Shown here one piece after another: positions 26,765 to 35,626 of a DNA stretch of 64,000 bases; positions within the stretch are counted from its first letter, which is position 1, and the number at the start of each line of letters is the position of its first letter. The notes below the pieces were generated by a model. It did not search any database. It had not been told where the DNA came from and saw nothing but the letters and a program-made list of their open reading frames with translations. Origin of the DNA: Paucisalibacillus globulus (GTDB lineage Bacteria > Bacillota > Bacilli > Bacillales > Amphibacillaceae); contig NZ_LT855388.1 of the NCBI RefSeq assembly GCF_900184735.1, positions 62,001 through 126,000 of the forward strand, given 5' to 3'. Made by a program: the position numbers and the translations under genes.

Positions 26765-28228
26765 GTGAAAGATAGAAAGAAAAGTTTGTTGTTTTTACTA
26801 ATATGTCTAGGGCTCGGCGTAATTGCAGAGTTAAGCTTCTTCCATGGGATGATAGGTGTTTCCTATCCTGTATTTATTGCAGCATTCTATTCTGTGCTTT
26901 ATTACCGATTTGGTTTTAAGTTCAATCACCGTCGAATAGGCTTACTGTTAATGGTTGTGATTTGGATTTTATCAGCATCTTATTTATTCTTTGATAATGA
27001 ATTTTTCTATATGTTGAATATCATAGTAATACCAGTACTAGTGTTTATCCATATTGTGTTAATCACAGCACCAAACCATATAGACTGGATCTCACTTCCA
27101 TTTTTTCATCGAGTGTTACAGAAGTTTTCGCAAACATTCGGTTATGGGAAACGTCTGGTAAAAGTCTTCTTTAAACGAGTATTGTTTAAACAAATGAAAA
27201 ATGAGACTGCACAGACTATTAAGCGAATTGTTATTGGATTACTAATCGGTGGCCCGTTATTATTTTTCATTACATTTTTATTAATGTTGGCTGATGTGAA
27301 CTTTGGTAATGTGGTCATGAAAATTCCAGAGTTTCTTCTAAAATTGAATTTCTTAGAAGGTGTATTCCGAGTAATAGCTGTTCTTCTGTTAACTTTACTG
27401 TTCTTTGGCGCGTTCCAAGTACTGTATAAACGATATGTGCCACCAATTGTCAGACCAACATTGGATAAAAAGGAAACAAGATGGGATGGCATTACACTTG
27501 CGACAATCTTAGTTTTATTAAACTGTATTTATCTAGTATTTGTTGCGGTTCAATTTAAATATTTCTTTGGAGATGCACTTCAAGAGAATTTAACTTATGC
27601 AGAATACGCAAGAAAAGGTTTCTTTGAACTGCTATTAGTAACGCTGATTAACTGGTCCATATTATTAGGATGCTTAAAGTTTGTTAAATCAACTAAGAAA
27701 GCAATGGGTTACTTTTTAAAGATGCTATATTCCTTGTTAATTGTTGTTAGTAGCATCATGCTAACATCTGCTTACTTACGATTAAGCCTATATGAAGCGG
27801 CTTATGGGTTTACGCTGGATCGGATTTTAGCACATACATTCATGTTATTCTTAATTGTAATTTTCGCCTATACGCTTATACGTGTATGGCTTGAGAGAAT
27901 TTCATTACTGCATTTTTATTTGATTGCTGGTTTGATTTTTTACACAGGATTGAATGCAATGAATTTAGAGGAAATAATCGTTGAGAATAATCTAGAACGA
28001 TATGAAGAAACAGGGAAGATTGATATTTATTACTTAAATTATTTGTCTTATACCGGGATTGATGGATTGATCACCTTATATGAAGAAGATCCAGATTATC
28101 CTGAGTTGAAAGAGATTCTTCAAAGCAGAAAAGAAATGATAGCGAATCTGGAACTAGATAGTTGGCAGTCATTTAATTTTAAAAAACAGCAGGTTGTGGA
28201 AAGACTTCAAGAATTAGAATTAAATTAA
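26765..28228 (+). CDS. DUF4173-type polytopic membrane protein
   Basis: A 487-aa membrane protein with about 11-12 hydrophobic helices and a soluble C-terminal tail of about 70 residues (YEETGKIDIYYLNYLSYTGI onward), as in DUF4173 proteins. The frame is open from 26753, but the SD AGGTGG best serves the GTG at 26765. It is preceded by a palindrome like the one before the upstream padR and followed after 13 nt by a cis-prenyltransferase gene. Function unknown; a link to cell-envelope homeostasis is inferred from the neighbours. Confidence 0.75.
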   Translation: MKDRKKSLLFLLICLGLGVIAELSFFHGMIGVSYPVFIAAFYSVLYYRFGFKFNHRRIGLLLMVVIWILSASYLFFDNEFFYMLNIIVIPVLVFIHIVLITAPNHIDWISLPFFHRVLQKFSQTFGYGKRLVKVFFKRVLFKQMKNETAQTIKRIVIGLLIGGPLLFFITFLLMLADVNFGNVVMKIPEFLLKLNFLEGVFRVIAVLLLTLLFFGAFQVLYKRYVPPIVRPTLDKKETRWDGITLATILVLLNCIYLVFVAVQFKYFFGDALQENLTYAEYARKGFFELLLVTLINWSILLGCLKFVKSTKKAMGYFLKMLYSLLIVVSSIMLTSAYLRLSLYEAAYGFTLDRILAHTFMLFLIVIFAYTLIRVWLERISLLHFYLIAGLIFYTGLNAMNLEEIIVENNLERYEETGKIDIYYLNYLSYTGIDGLITLYEEDPDYPELKEILQSRKEMIANLELDSWQSFNFKKQQVVERLQELELN

Positions 28229-28241
28229 AAGGAGGAGTTCG

Positions 28242-28949
28242 ATGAATACAATCCCGACACATGTTGCGCTTATTATGGATGGAAATGGTCGTTGGGGAAA
28301 AAAGAGAGGGCTCACTCGGAGTGAAGGACATTATGCTGGTACGAAGGCGATGGAAGAGATTATCGATGCCAGTACGGAACAGGGAGTCAAAATTCTTACT
28401 TTATATGCTTTCTCCACAGAGAACTGGAAGCGGCCAAAAGATGAAGTGAATTATCTAATGAGTCTACCGATTAAATTCTTTAATCAAAAGCTTCCTGAAT
28501 TTATGAGGAGAAATATTAAAATTCTTATTTCTGGTGATATAGAAGGATTGCCTAAGAAAACAAAGAAAGCCGTAGAAAAGGCAATGGAGAAGACGCGAAA
28601 TAATACGGGATTAATCGTAAATTTTGCCTTGAATTATAGTAGTAGAAGTGAAATTCTACAGGCAATCTATCGTATCCTTATAGACGCAAAGAAAAATGAA
28701 ATTTCAATGGATGATTTAAACGAAGAAACGTTTGAAAAGTACCTGTATACTAGAGGGCTACCAGATCCAGATATTGTGATTAGGACTGGTGGAGAAAAAC
28801 GGGTGAGTAACTTCTTAATGTGGCAATCTTCAGAGTCAAGGCTATGTTTTGTCGATGAGTTATTCCCGGACTTTTCAAAGGAATTATATATAAAAGCTAT
28901 TAAAGATCAGGCAGATGATGCAATAACTTGGGAAGAGTGTGCAGGTTAA
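28242..28949 (+). CDS. uppS: Undecaprenyl diphosphate synthase family protein
   Basis: A 235-aa cis-prenyltransferase that condenses isopentenyl diphosphate with an allylic diphosphate to make the lipid carrier of wall synthesis. The catalytic Asp is in IMDGNGRWGKKRG (about residues 11-23). Further conserved parts are YAFSTENWKRP, VNFALNYSSRSEI and DPDIVIRTGGEKRVSNFLMW, with the C-terminal SxFLxWQ-like motif. The housekeeping uppS normally lies next to cdsA and frr, which are absent here, so this may be a second copy. Very strong SD AAAGGAGGAG; likely cotranscribed with the DUF4173 gene. Confidence 0.9.
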   Translation: MNTIPTHVALIMDGNGRWGKKRGLTRSEGHYAGTKAMEEIIDASTEQGVKILTLYAFSTENWKRPKDEVNYLMSLPIKFFNQKLPEFMRRNIKILISGDIEGLPKKTKKAVEKAMEKTRNNTGLIVNFALNYSSRSEILQAIYRILIDAKKNEISMDDLNEETFEKYLYTRGLPDPDIVIRTGGEKRVSNFLMWQSSESRLCFVDELFPDFSKELYIKAIKDQADDAITWEECAG

Positions 28950-28986
28950 TGTATGATGGCTATCTTAAATATTATAGGTTAATAGT

Positions 28987-29017
28987 AAATGGCCCACTAA
29001 TTGGAAGTGGGCCATTT
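28987..29017. terminator. Bidirectional terminator
   Basis: AAATGGCCCACT/AGTGGGCCATTT, a 12-bp stem, lies between uppS and the convergent DUF3889 gene. Confidence 0.75.
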
Positions 29018-29041
29018 CTGTTCTGTTGTAGTAATATCCAG

Positions 29042-29383
29042 CTAACTAGACACTTCTCGATATTGTATATCCACGATTTCTTCTGTGTTATTATTAAATG
29101 TGATATCAATAAATACACCAAATTCTTTATTGGGTGCTTCCAGCCATAATTTAAATGTTTCAGTAGAAGTTTCAATTTCTTTTTTTCGACCAACATGTAA
29201 GTAATCAACAATATTCGCATCAGGATATTTTTCTTTTACTTTCTGCATGGCTAGTCGGCCCCATTTTGCATATGGTGGCACTTCCTTTTGGGCTGATACA
29301 CTATCTATTGGTTGATAACTGGTAAACACCCCAAAGAATAAAAGAGAGCAACAGACAAATTTAACAATTGAATTATTCATCAT
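29042..29383 (-). CDS. Secreted DUF3889 protein
   Basis: A 113-aa exported protein. A signal peptide spans residues 1-30 (FVCCSLLFFGVF core, SVSAQ cleavage site). The mature part has the DUF3889 pattern YAKWGRLAMQKVKEKYPDA followed by a beta-rich end (FGVFIDITFNN). The start is set by GCGAGGATC upstream of ATGATG at 29383; the frame extends to 29446 but would overlap the divergent gene and lacks an SD. Function unknown. Confidence 0.8.
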   Translation of the reverse strand: MMNNSIVKFVCCSLLFFGVFTSYQPIDSVSAQKEVPPYAKWGRLAMQKVKEKYPDANIVDYLHVGRKKEIETSTETFKLWLEAPNKEFGVFIDITFNNNTEEIVDIQYREVSS

Positions 29384-29427
29384 AGATAGATCCTCGCTTA
29401 ATACATTTTTAGAATGGAGTGAGTTAG

Positions 29428-29814
29428 ATGGTGTTTGAAATGACAATCCAAATTCGTGTAACTAATTTTGAAAAAGGTATACAGTGGTATCAATTATTAT
29501 TAGACAAAGAGCCTGACTTTATACCACACGCGGGCTTTGCTGAGTGGGAGCTTGTCCCGGGGAGTTGGCTACAGTTAGCTGAGGGGACTCCGGCAGAAGG
29601 AAGTGGTCCTCTTCGATTAGGTGTGAAGAACATAGAAGTGATTAAAGACAGATTAATGAATACACTAGGGGTAGAGGATTTTGAAGTCTTCTCCAGAGCA
29701 GAAGTACCTGTAAAGTGGTGTACATTTTCAGATCCCTGGGGAAATGCGATTGGTTTGTTTGAGTATTTGGATAAAGAGGAAGAGGCTAACCGGATTCGGT
29801 CGCTTCGGAAATAG
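29428..29814 (+). CDS. VOC family protein
   Basis: A 128-aa single-module glyoxalase-fold protein: EMTIQIRVTNFEKGIQWYQL at the N-terminus, AEWELVPGSWLQLAEG in the middle and CTFSDPWGNAIGLFEYLD at the end. The expected His ligand near the N-terminus is replaced by Gln (IQIRV), so the metal site may be absent. It is monocistronic and divergent from the DUF3889 gene. Substrate unknown. Confidence 0.8.
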   Translation: MVFEMTIQIRVTNFEKGIQWYQLLLDKEPDFIPHAGFAEWELVPGSWLQLAEGTPAEGSGPLRLGVKNIEVIKDRLMNTLGVEDFEVFSRAEVPVKWCTFSDPWGNAIGLFEYLDKEEEANRIRSLRK

Positions 29815-29879
29815 GTTCATATGTACATAAAGTTCATCACTACAATTTATCATTCTTGTTCAAAGTAATAGGCTATCCG

Positions 29880-29937
29880 CCCCTAATGTTAACCATTTAT
29901 TTTTTGGGTTGACATTAGGGGTTTGTCGTAATATAAT
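29880..29937 (+). promoter_or_regulatory. bioY promoter with BirA-type operator
   Basis: A consensus promoter TTGACA (29909-29914), 17 nt, TATAAT (29932-29937). An inverted repeat CCCCTAATGTTAACC-N12-GGTTGACATTAGGGG (29880-29921, one mismatch) covers the -35 box. The TGTTAACC / GGTTGACA halves fit the biotin operator bound by BirA-biotinyl-AMP, matching a biotin transporter gene downstream. Confidence 0.8.
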
Positions 29938-29975
29938 TTTGACAGGTTATAGGTAGTTTAGAAGGAGTTGTACAT

Positions 29976-30548
29976 ATGAATCAACAGAGTAAAAGACTAA
30001 GAGTTATGATGAATGTAGCTATCTTTGCGGCTGTAACAGGGATTCTGGCACAAGTAGAAATACCGTTACCACTTATTCCAATTAGTGGACAAACACTGGC
30101 TGTTGGAATAGCTGCAGTTGTCCTTGGCAGTCGCCAAGGTGCGTTGGCAATGATTTGTTATGCACTAATTGGTGCTGTCGGTGTGCCTGTATTTGCGGGA
30201 TTTAGTGGGGGCTTACAAGTAATCGTTGGGCCTTCTGGGGGCTATATTTTTGGATTTATTGCTACTGCTTTTATCACTGGTTTTATTCTTGAAAAAACAA
30301 AATTCACCATTCCAATGGCATTTATAGCAAATATTATTGGTATGTTTGTGACACTTACATTTGGTACAATCCAATTAAAGTTTGTACTAGATTTGGATTG
30401 GAATGCTGCACTTGTGGCAGGGGTTTATCCATTCCTTGTTGTTGGTTTTATTAAAGCCTTCTTAGCAAGTTGGATTGGGATAACGGTCAGGAATAGACTT
30501 ATTCAAGCAAATCTACTTAAGGTAAGTCCTCAAAAAGGTATTGCTTAG
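29976..30548 (+). CDS. bioY: Biotin transporter BioY
   Basis: A 190-aa ECF S component with six hydrophobic helices. Signature parts are FAAVTGILAQVEIPLPLIPI (residues 14-33), SGQTLAVGIAAVVLG and the GGLQVIVGPSGGYIFGF block (about 76-92), where biotin binds. It imports biotin with shared ECF modules. Monocistronic, with a BirA-type operator at the promoter and a terminator after the stop. Confidence 0.95.
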   Translation: MNQQSKRLRVMMNVAIFAAVTGILAQVEIPLPLIPISGQTLAVGIAAVVLGSRQGALAMICYALIGAVGVPVFAGFSGGLQVIVGPSGGYIFGFIATAFITGFILEKTKFTIPMAFIANIIGMFVTLTFGTIQLKFVLDLDWNAALVAGVYPFLVVGFIKAFLASWIGITVRNRLIQANLLKVSPQKGIA

Positions 30549-30552
30549 AAAG

Positions 30553-30587
30553 ATAGGAGTAAGGCATAGAGTTTGCCTTACTCCTAT
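30553..30587 (+). terminator. bioY terminator
   Basis: AATAGGAGTAAGGCA / TGCCTTACTCCTATT is a 12-15 bp stem followed by a T-rich stretch. Confidence 0.8.
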
Positions 30588-30616
30588 TATTGTTGATTTT
30601 TCAATAGAAAAATCTA

Positions 30617-31117
30617 TTAGTTTACTATTTTAGACATATAGTATTCATCCACGTATTCTCCATTTATGAATAATGAATCTCTTTTCGTTCCTTCTATTTC
30701 AAATCCCATTTTTCTATAAAGGGCTAGCCCAGCCTCGTTTTTGGAGGCTACGGTTAATTCAATTCGATGTATATGATGATGAGTTGCCCACTGATCTAGC
30801 TCATGGAATAGCAAGGACCCCACACCTTTTCCCCTATAATCTACATGAATTCCTATTACAAGGTATATAGTGTGTCTCGTTTTCTTAGGCTTTCCGCCAA
30901 TGGCAAACAGATAACCAATTAAATGATCATCTTGTTCAGCCACTAGAATAGTAGAATTATCTTCACTCTGAATCTTTTCAATCATCTTTTGTTGGTTCTC
31001 TGCTTGAATTTTTCTTTCCCCTGGTTCCCAGAGCATATATGGTGAGGTGTTTTCTACTTCCTGAATGAGTAAAGCCAGTTTATCCGCATCCGAAGGCTTA
31101 GCTTCTCTTACTTTCAT
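30617..31117 (-). CDS. GNAT family N-acetyltransferase
   Basis: A 166-aa acetyltransferase. VREAKPSDADKLALLIQEV at the start, motif A IGIHVDYRGKGVGSLLFHEL (about residues 91-110) and IELTVASKNEAGLALYRKMG at the C-terminal part. Strong SD TAGGGGG. It reads in the same direction as CvfC and lies 11 nt downstream of it, so it is probably the second gene of that operon. Substrate unknown. Confidence 0.87.
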   Translation of the reverse strand: MKVREAKPSDADKLALLIQEVENTSPYMLWEPGERKIQAENQQKMIEKIQSEDNSTILVAEQDDHLIGYLFAIGGKPKKTRHTIYLVIGIHVDYRGKGVGSLLFHELDQWATHHHIHRIELTVASKNEAGLALYRKMGFEIEGTKRDSLFINGEYVDEYYMSKIVN

Positions 31118-31128
31118 TTCATTTCCCC

Positions 31129-32259
31129 CTAATTATCTTTATTTATTAGTTGTGACATCTGATGCCAAATGGAACCTTTACCTTCTTCACCGCCCTGGAT
31201 ACGTGCTAAAGCCATTTTAGCCTGCATTCGAACTTCAAATTCAGGATCATCCAGTGCTTCTTGAAGTGCTGGAATAGCAGATTCATCACCGATTTCATAG
31301 AGGAACATTGCGGCACGCCAACGTACAAGCCTGCTTTTATCTTTCAAAGTTTCTATCATTTCAGGTATTGCTTCAGTAAAACTTAAGTCTGATAAGCAAT
31401 CTCCAGCTGTTCTTCTTACGTTTACTGCTTTATCTTTCAATGCTTTATATAAGTATGGTAGTACCTTTTTATCGTCTAACATTCCAAGATATGCGGTTGC
31501 TAGTCTACGAATTGATGCCTTTTCATCTTCTAAAGCTTTATCTAAGACAGGTAAGTCATCTAGAGTGGGGTCCATTTTATCTAGTGCTGCATATCGTTCT
31601 CTCCAGTCAGGGTGATCAAGCATTTCCAATGTTACTTTAATCCAGCGTGATGGAGCAGCTTTATTATCCAATGCATATTGGATTAATTCTTTCAAACGCT
31701 CATCATCATACGTAGCAGAGAGTTCTTCCACCACCTCTTTGCCGATTTCTTCTACATCACCATAACGTGGACTTTGCTCTACCCATTTGCGTTCTGCAAG
31801 CATATTGTCCGATGCAATTGATGCCTCAATGGCCGCATTCATAAAGCGATCTGGGAGGCCATATCGGTGCTCCTTATCTCCTTCTTCCAGCTTAACTTGA
31901 GTTGGTATGTAACGAAACATTTGAACGAACACTTTTATCTCTCCAAAATGGTCATCCGGTGATGACACCACTGAAGTTTCAGTGTCTTGATCTCCATCAA
32001 CCGAACCTAGTGTGCGCTGAACGTCTGGTAAAATATCTTCCCATGGAGTCCGTGCATCACGTTCCAATGCAATAAAATCAATCACACGATAGATTCCTTT
32101 TACCCCACTGATAGAAAAAAGATCTCGTATATAGGGAGGTGCACTGGACAAATCATCATTAGCTTTGTAGTTTTCTGTCTTTCCATCTGGCATTGTTTCA
32201 TCTACATTTATTTTCATGGAATATGGGCTTGGTGTCGGTTCAATTGATACTATTTTCAT
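31129..32259 (-). CDS. cvfC: Conserved virulence factor C family HEAT-repeat protein
   Basis: A 376-aa protein. The N-terminal 95 residues resemble a scaffold Nfu/NifU N-domain (VSIEPTPSPYSMKINVDE, then PPYIRDLFSISGVKGIY). The C-terminal half carries HEAT-like repeats with about 31-residue spacing (AALDKMDPTLDDLPVLDKAL, RRLATAYLGMLDDKKVLPYL, RRTAGDCLSDLSFTEAIPEM, RWRAAMFLYEIGDESAIPAL, RMQAKMALARIQ). It is the homologue of S. aureus CvfC and B. subtilis YpgR; the molecular role is unclear. First gene of an operon with a GNAT enzyme. Confidence 0.9.
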   Translation of the reverse strand: MKIVSIEPTPSPYSMKINVDETMPDGKTENYKANDDLSSAPPYIRDLFSISGVKGIYRVIDFIALERDARTPWEDILPDVQRTLGSVDGDQDTETSVVSSPDDHFGEIKVFVQMFRYIPTQVKLEEGDKEHRYGLPDRFMNAAIEASIASDNMLAERKWVEQSPRYGDVEEIGKEVVEELSATYDDERLKELIQYALDNKAAPSRWIKVTLEMLDHPDWRERYAALDKMDPTLDDLPVLDKALEDEKASIRRLATAYLGMLDDKKVLPYLYKALKDKAVNVRRTAGDCLSDLSFTEAIPEMIETLKDKSRLVRWRAAMFLYEIGDESAIPALQEALDDPEFEVRMQAKMALARIQGGEEGKGSIWHQMSQLINKDN

Positions 32260-32381
32260 ATGAATCTCCCTTTCATATTTTGCTTGTTAGGTTAATTCTA
32301 ACAAAGGGGAGGAGGGCATTCCATCTATTAAGCTGTTTTTGGTTAAAGGGATGTTGCCTGAGGGGGAGATTAGAAGTCGAG

Positions 32382-32693
32382 GTGTATGCTCCCTTGAGTA
32401 GATATCATGAGCCCGAGAGCCTGGATGATGTGCCCTTGAGTAGATATCATGAGCCTGAGAGCCTGGATGATGTGCCCTTGAGTAGATATCATGAGCCCGA
32501 GAGCCTGGATGATGTGCCCTTGAGTGGAGCGCATGAGCCCGAGAACCTGGAGGATGCACCCAAGAGTAGAAAGTATCAGCCTAATGGTCAGGAGTATGCT
32601 CCATTAAGTAGAGAATATGAACCCCAAAACCAGAACCATCTCCCCGTTAACCAGACAGATTCTCCTCATCCCGAAAGGATACAAATAAAATAA
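32382..32693 (+). CDS. Possible 14-residue-repeat protein
   Basis: The plus-strand frame through the 42-bp array encodes PLSRYHEPESLDDV repeats that change to PLSGAHEPENLEDA, PKSRKYQPNGQEYA and PLSREYEPQNQNHL. Pro, Ser and the central E/Q-P are kept, and the frame ends at a stop just before a terminator. A GTG at 32382 could start it, but the SD AGGGGGAG is 13 nt away and no promoter is clear. Conservation of amino acids across diverged units hints at coding; equal openness of the other strand argues for caution. Confidence 0.25.
   Translation: MYAPLSRYHEPESLDDVPLSRYHEPESLDDVPLSRYHEPESLDDVPLSGAHEPENLEDAPKSRKYQPNGQEYAPLSREYEPQNQNHLPVNQTDSPHPERIQIK
32391..32642. repeat. 42-bp tandem repeat array
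   Basis: Units start at 32391, 32433, 32475, 32517, 32559 and 32601. The first three are nearly identical, the later ones progressively diverged. One unit reads CCCTTGAGTAGATATCATGA then GCCCGAGAGCCTGGATGATGTG. The period is 14 codons, and the plus strand stays open through all units. The minus strand is also open over the regular units. It occupies the 463-nt gap between cvfC and the MMPL gene. Confidence 0.92.
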
Positions 32694-32720
32694 CCTGAAG
32701 GGATTATCCTTCAGGTTATT
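32689..32720. terminator. Terminator before the MMPL gene end
   Basis: AATAACCTGAAGG/CCTTCAGGTTATT is a 13-bp stem next to the 3' end of the leftward MMPL gene. Confidence 0.85.
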
Positions 32721-32722
32721 TA

Positions 32723-34828
32723 TTACTTCGCTTCTTTTCTATTCTTATCTTTTTCGAACATTACAATTAAACCTGGTAATAATACTCCTCTAATCAAGAA
32801 GGTATCAATCAGTATCCCAACTGCAACAATAAATCCGAATACAAATAGTAGCTGGATTGGTTGAGTCATCAGTACAGCAAATGTGGCTGCTAAGATTATT
32901 CCTGCAGAGGAAATTACGCCACCGGTACTTGCGACTGCGATTCGGGTTGCTTCCTTGATGGAATGCTTTTCACGTTCTTCCATGAATCTCGATACCAAAA
33001 TAATATTATAATCTATTCCCAGAGCTACTAGGAATATAAACGCATATACCGGAACACGAGTACTAATCGTATCGATACCGAAGAATAGATTGGTTAAGAA
33101 CATCCCTAAACCTAATGCTGCAAAGAAGGAAACAAGAATTGTACCCATCATATACAATGGCATTTTAAATGACTTGGTTAGGAAGATTAACATGATAAAG
33201 ATTAATAGTGTTTCCAATATTACGATTAACACAAGGTCTCGGTCGTTTGTATTTTTATCATCAAGTGATGCGGATGTTTCACCGGCAAAATACAATTCAC
33301 CGTCTATATTGCTTGCCTCCAGAATGTCCCCTGATTTTTCTTTTATGTCATCTAAGGCATTAATTGACTCAATCGCATATGGACTTTCATCAAATGTAAG
33401 GCTATAGGATACTACTTTTTGGTCATCAGTTTGATTTTCAATTCTAATAGTATTGACATGATCTTCGTTTGAAAGTTCATCTAATAGAGCTTGCTGACTC
33501 TCTTCGGAAATTTCTTTGTCTGACTCAACAAGAACGGTTGTAGGAGCTAAATCCCCTGGTGCAAATTTTTCTTCTAATACTTCATACCCAACTCGAGATG
33601 GCATATCTTCTGGGAATGATTTTATTAAATCAAATTCATATTTAAGATTTACGTTATAAACCGAACTTAATACAATAAATACCCCAACAACGCTTATCGC
33701 AACGATTGGTTTCTTCGTTACAAATTTTCCAATTTTACTCCAAATAGAACTTGGTTTTACAGTCGTATCGCCAACTTTAGGAATGATTGGCCAGAATGAC
33801 TTTCTACCGAAGATAGTGAATAAGGCTGGTACAAGTGTTACAGATGCTATCATGATAACAGCTAATGCCGTACCAAAGATAGGGGCAAAGTTTCTATAAT
33901 CACCAAGGTCTGCAAATATCAAGATAATCATAGCAAGAAATACCGTACCACCTGAATAGAATACTGGCAAACCAGTTCCTCTCATAGCTAATTTCATTGC
34001 AGTGTGCTTATTTTCATGTTGCTTGAGCTCTTCCCTATATCGTGAGAATACGAATAAGGAGTAATCAATTACTGCTGCAAATAGTAATACTGACATAATA
34101 GAAACGGACTGTGAACTCATGAGTAATCCGGCTTTCCCAAATAGTCCAAGTAACTGAGTAACAACTTGATACACAAATACAGCGGCTAATAATGGGATTA
34201 GTGCAATTAATGGTGAACGGTAAATCAATATTAATAACACAAGAATAACACCCACTGTGGACATAATTAAGACGATATCAGCTCTTGAGAATAAATCAGT
34301 AGTATCAACCGCAATTCCTGCAGGTCCAGTTACCGATACTGTTAAATCTGTCTGTTCAGAAATAATAGAAGTGATTTGATCTAATACTTCTTTTACATCT
34401 GGAGTATCTAGACTAGCATCTAAGTTAGCAGGGATAATTGCTGTCGTACGATCCTTAGAGAAAAAGGTGGTTGTAGCTGGTTCTGGTAATTTTCCCATTG
34501 GAATAATTTCTTTTAAACCTTTAATATCTTCTGCAATAATCGCATCTGTTATCGTAACTAAATCCTCGAGCTCAACCTGACTCTCTGATTGAAGCACAAG
34601 AATAGCTGGTAATAGCTCACTGTCACCGAAATAGGTGGCAATTTTTTCGTTCGCAACAACGGAGTGCATATCTTCTGGTAATGAATCAATTGATGTAACT
34701 TGATAGTCTCTTACACTTGGGACAGTAACGGTAAGGATGATCATTACAAGTAACCATGAAGCTAATGTAATCCACATTCCTTTTTTGGTGGAAACTCCGT
34801 CCGTAATTTTCTTTAGTAGATTCTTCAT
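32723..34828 (-). CDS. MMPL/RND family transporter (YdfJ-like)
   Basis: A 701-aa membrane protein with 12 predicted helices in two similar halves. Each half has one helix, a large extracytoplasmic domain (about residues 35-165 and 375-515) and five further helices. Conserved parts are FAAVIDYSLFVFSRYREE (first half) and FLVALGIDYNIILVSRFMEE (second half), the proton-relay region of MMPL proteins. They export lipids or hydrophobic compounds. A divergent TetR gene and operators suggest induction by a substrate. Confidence 0.9.
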   Translation of the reverse strand: MKNLLKKITDGVSTKKGMWITLASWLLVMIILTVTVPSVRDYQVTSIDSLPEDMHSVVANEKIATYFGDSELLPAILVLQSESQVELEDLVTITDAIIAEDIKGLKEIIPMGKLPEPATTTFFSKDRTTAIIPANLDASLDTPDVKEVLDQITSIISEQTDLTVSVTGPAGIAVDTTDLFSRADIVLIMSTVGVILVLLILIYRSPLIALIPLLAAVFVYQVVTQLLGLFGKAGLLMSSQSVSIMSVLLFAAVIDYSLFVFSRYREELKQHENKHTAMKLAMRGTGLPVFYSGGTVFLAMIILIFADLGDYRNFAPIFGTALAVIMIASVTLVPALFTIFGRKSFWPIIPKVGDTTVKPSSIWSKIGKFVTKKPIVAISVVGVFIVLSSVYNVNLKYEFDLIKSFPEDMPSRVGYEVLEEKFAPGDLAPTTVLVESDKEISEESQQALLDELSNEDHVNTIRIENQTDDQKVVSYSLTFDESPYAIESINALDDIKEKSGDILEASNIDGELYFAGETSASLDDKNTNDRDLVLIVILETLLIFIMLIFLTKSFKMPLYMMGTILVSFFAALGLGMFLTNLFFGIDTISTRVPVYAFIFLVALGIDYNIILVSRFMEEREKHSIKEATRIAVASTGGVISSAGIILAATFAVLMTQPIQLLFVFGFIVAVGILIDTFLIRGVLLPGLIVMFEKDKNRKEAK

Positions 34829-34854
34829 TATATAAAATCCCTTTCTTTCCCGAG

Positions 34855-34936
34855 GTTACACTTGCGTAACTTTGGGTGAAAAAATAACGGTATATACCGC
34901 TATCTAATTATTACTTGAAAGTTACACTAGTGTCAA
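34855..34936 (-). promoter_or_regulatory. MMPL promoter with TetR-like operators
   Basis: On the minus strand TTGACA (34936-34931), 17 nt and TAATAA (34913-34908) form the promoter. A site GTTACACTAGTGTCAA overlaps the -35 and spacer (34921-34936), and a second, GTTAC-N6-GTAAC, lies downstream (34855-34870). A perfect palindrome CGGTATATACCG sits between them at 34888-34899. The adjacent TetR-type repressor is the likely ligand of the first two. Confidence 0.6.
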
Positions 34937-34939
34937 TTA

Positions 34940-35509
34940 TTATTCCGTGAAGATTCCGTGACAAATTACGTCTTTTATTTTTTTTACCCAATCATCATGT
35001 GGAATCTTTTCCGTGTTTGGGATATTAACCGTTTGAAAAATCATTCCTATAATTAAACTAGTTGGAATGTCTTCTCTTAATATTTTTTCGCTTCTTCCTA
35101 AGTCTATGAAATGTTGAAGTGATGTATACAATTCTACAATAATTTTGCTTATTTTTTTCTTGTTTTCTGCTACTTTCTTATTTACTTTAGGAATTTGTAA
35201 TCCAATATCCCGTAAATGATAAAGACTCATATCTGAAAAAATGAATTCAAATAGTGCATGGAACTGATTGGAGAATGTTTTCTCTTTACTAACTTTTTTC
35301 AGTTCATTTAGGAAGTTTGTGAGTTCATATAGCATATATTCGCTAAGTAATTCTTCTTTATTATCATAGTATTTATAAATTGCTGCCCTAGAAATGTCTA
35401 ATTGATTAGCGAGCAATGTGAAGGTATAGCCTTCATACCCATGCTGTAGTAGTAATTCCTTCGTTTCCAAGTAAAGTTCTTCCCTGGAAAATTTTCGTTC
35501 GCGTGCCAT
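34940..35509 (-). CDS. TetR/AcrR family regulator
   Basis: A 189-aa repressor. The helix-turn-helix is at about residues 20-45 (YTFTLLANQLDISRAAIYKY, YDNKEELL), followed by a helical ligand domain. The ATG at 35509 is preferred because AGAGGTG is 8 nt upstream; the ATG at 35515 overlaps that SD. It is 4 nt upstream of the MMPL promoter region on the same strand and probably represses the exporter. Confidence 0.85.
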   Translation of the reverse strand: MARERKFSREELYLETKELLLQHGYEGYTFTLLANQLDISRAAIYKYYDNKEELLSEYMLYELTNFLNELKKVSKEKTFSNQFHALFEFIFSDMSLYHLRDIGLQIPKVNKKVAENKKKISKIIVELYTSLQHFIDLGRSEKILREDIPTSLIIGMIFQTVNIPNTEKIPHDDWVKKIKDVICHGIFTE

Positions 35510-35626
35510 ATCCATTCACCTCTCGTATACATTATAAATGAACTTTGCATAAAGAGTAAAAGTTTATCCTTATGAATAAAGGTTAGAGCACTACAACAGA
35601 CTATAGATAGTAAATAATAGAAGTGA

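Noticed and set aside
32287-32559. Minus-strand ORF with SRAHHPGSRAHD repeats
   Set aside because: It is the antisense of the 42-bp array, open only across the most regular units, and no terminator is placed for it.
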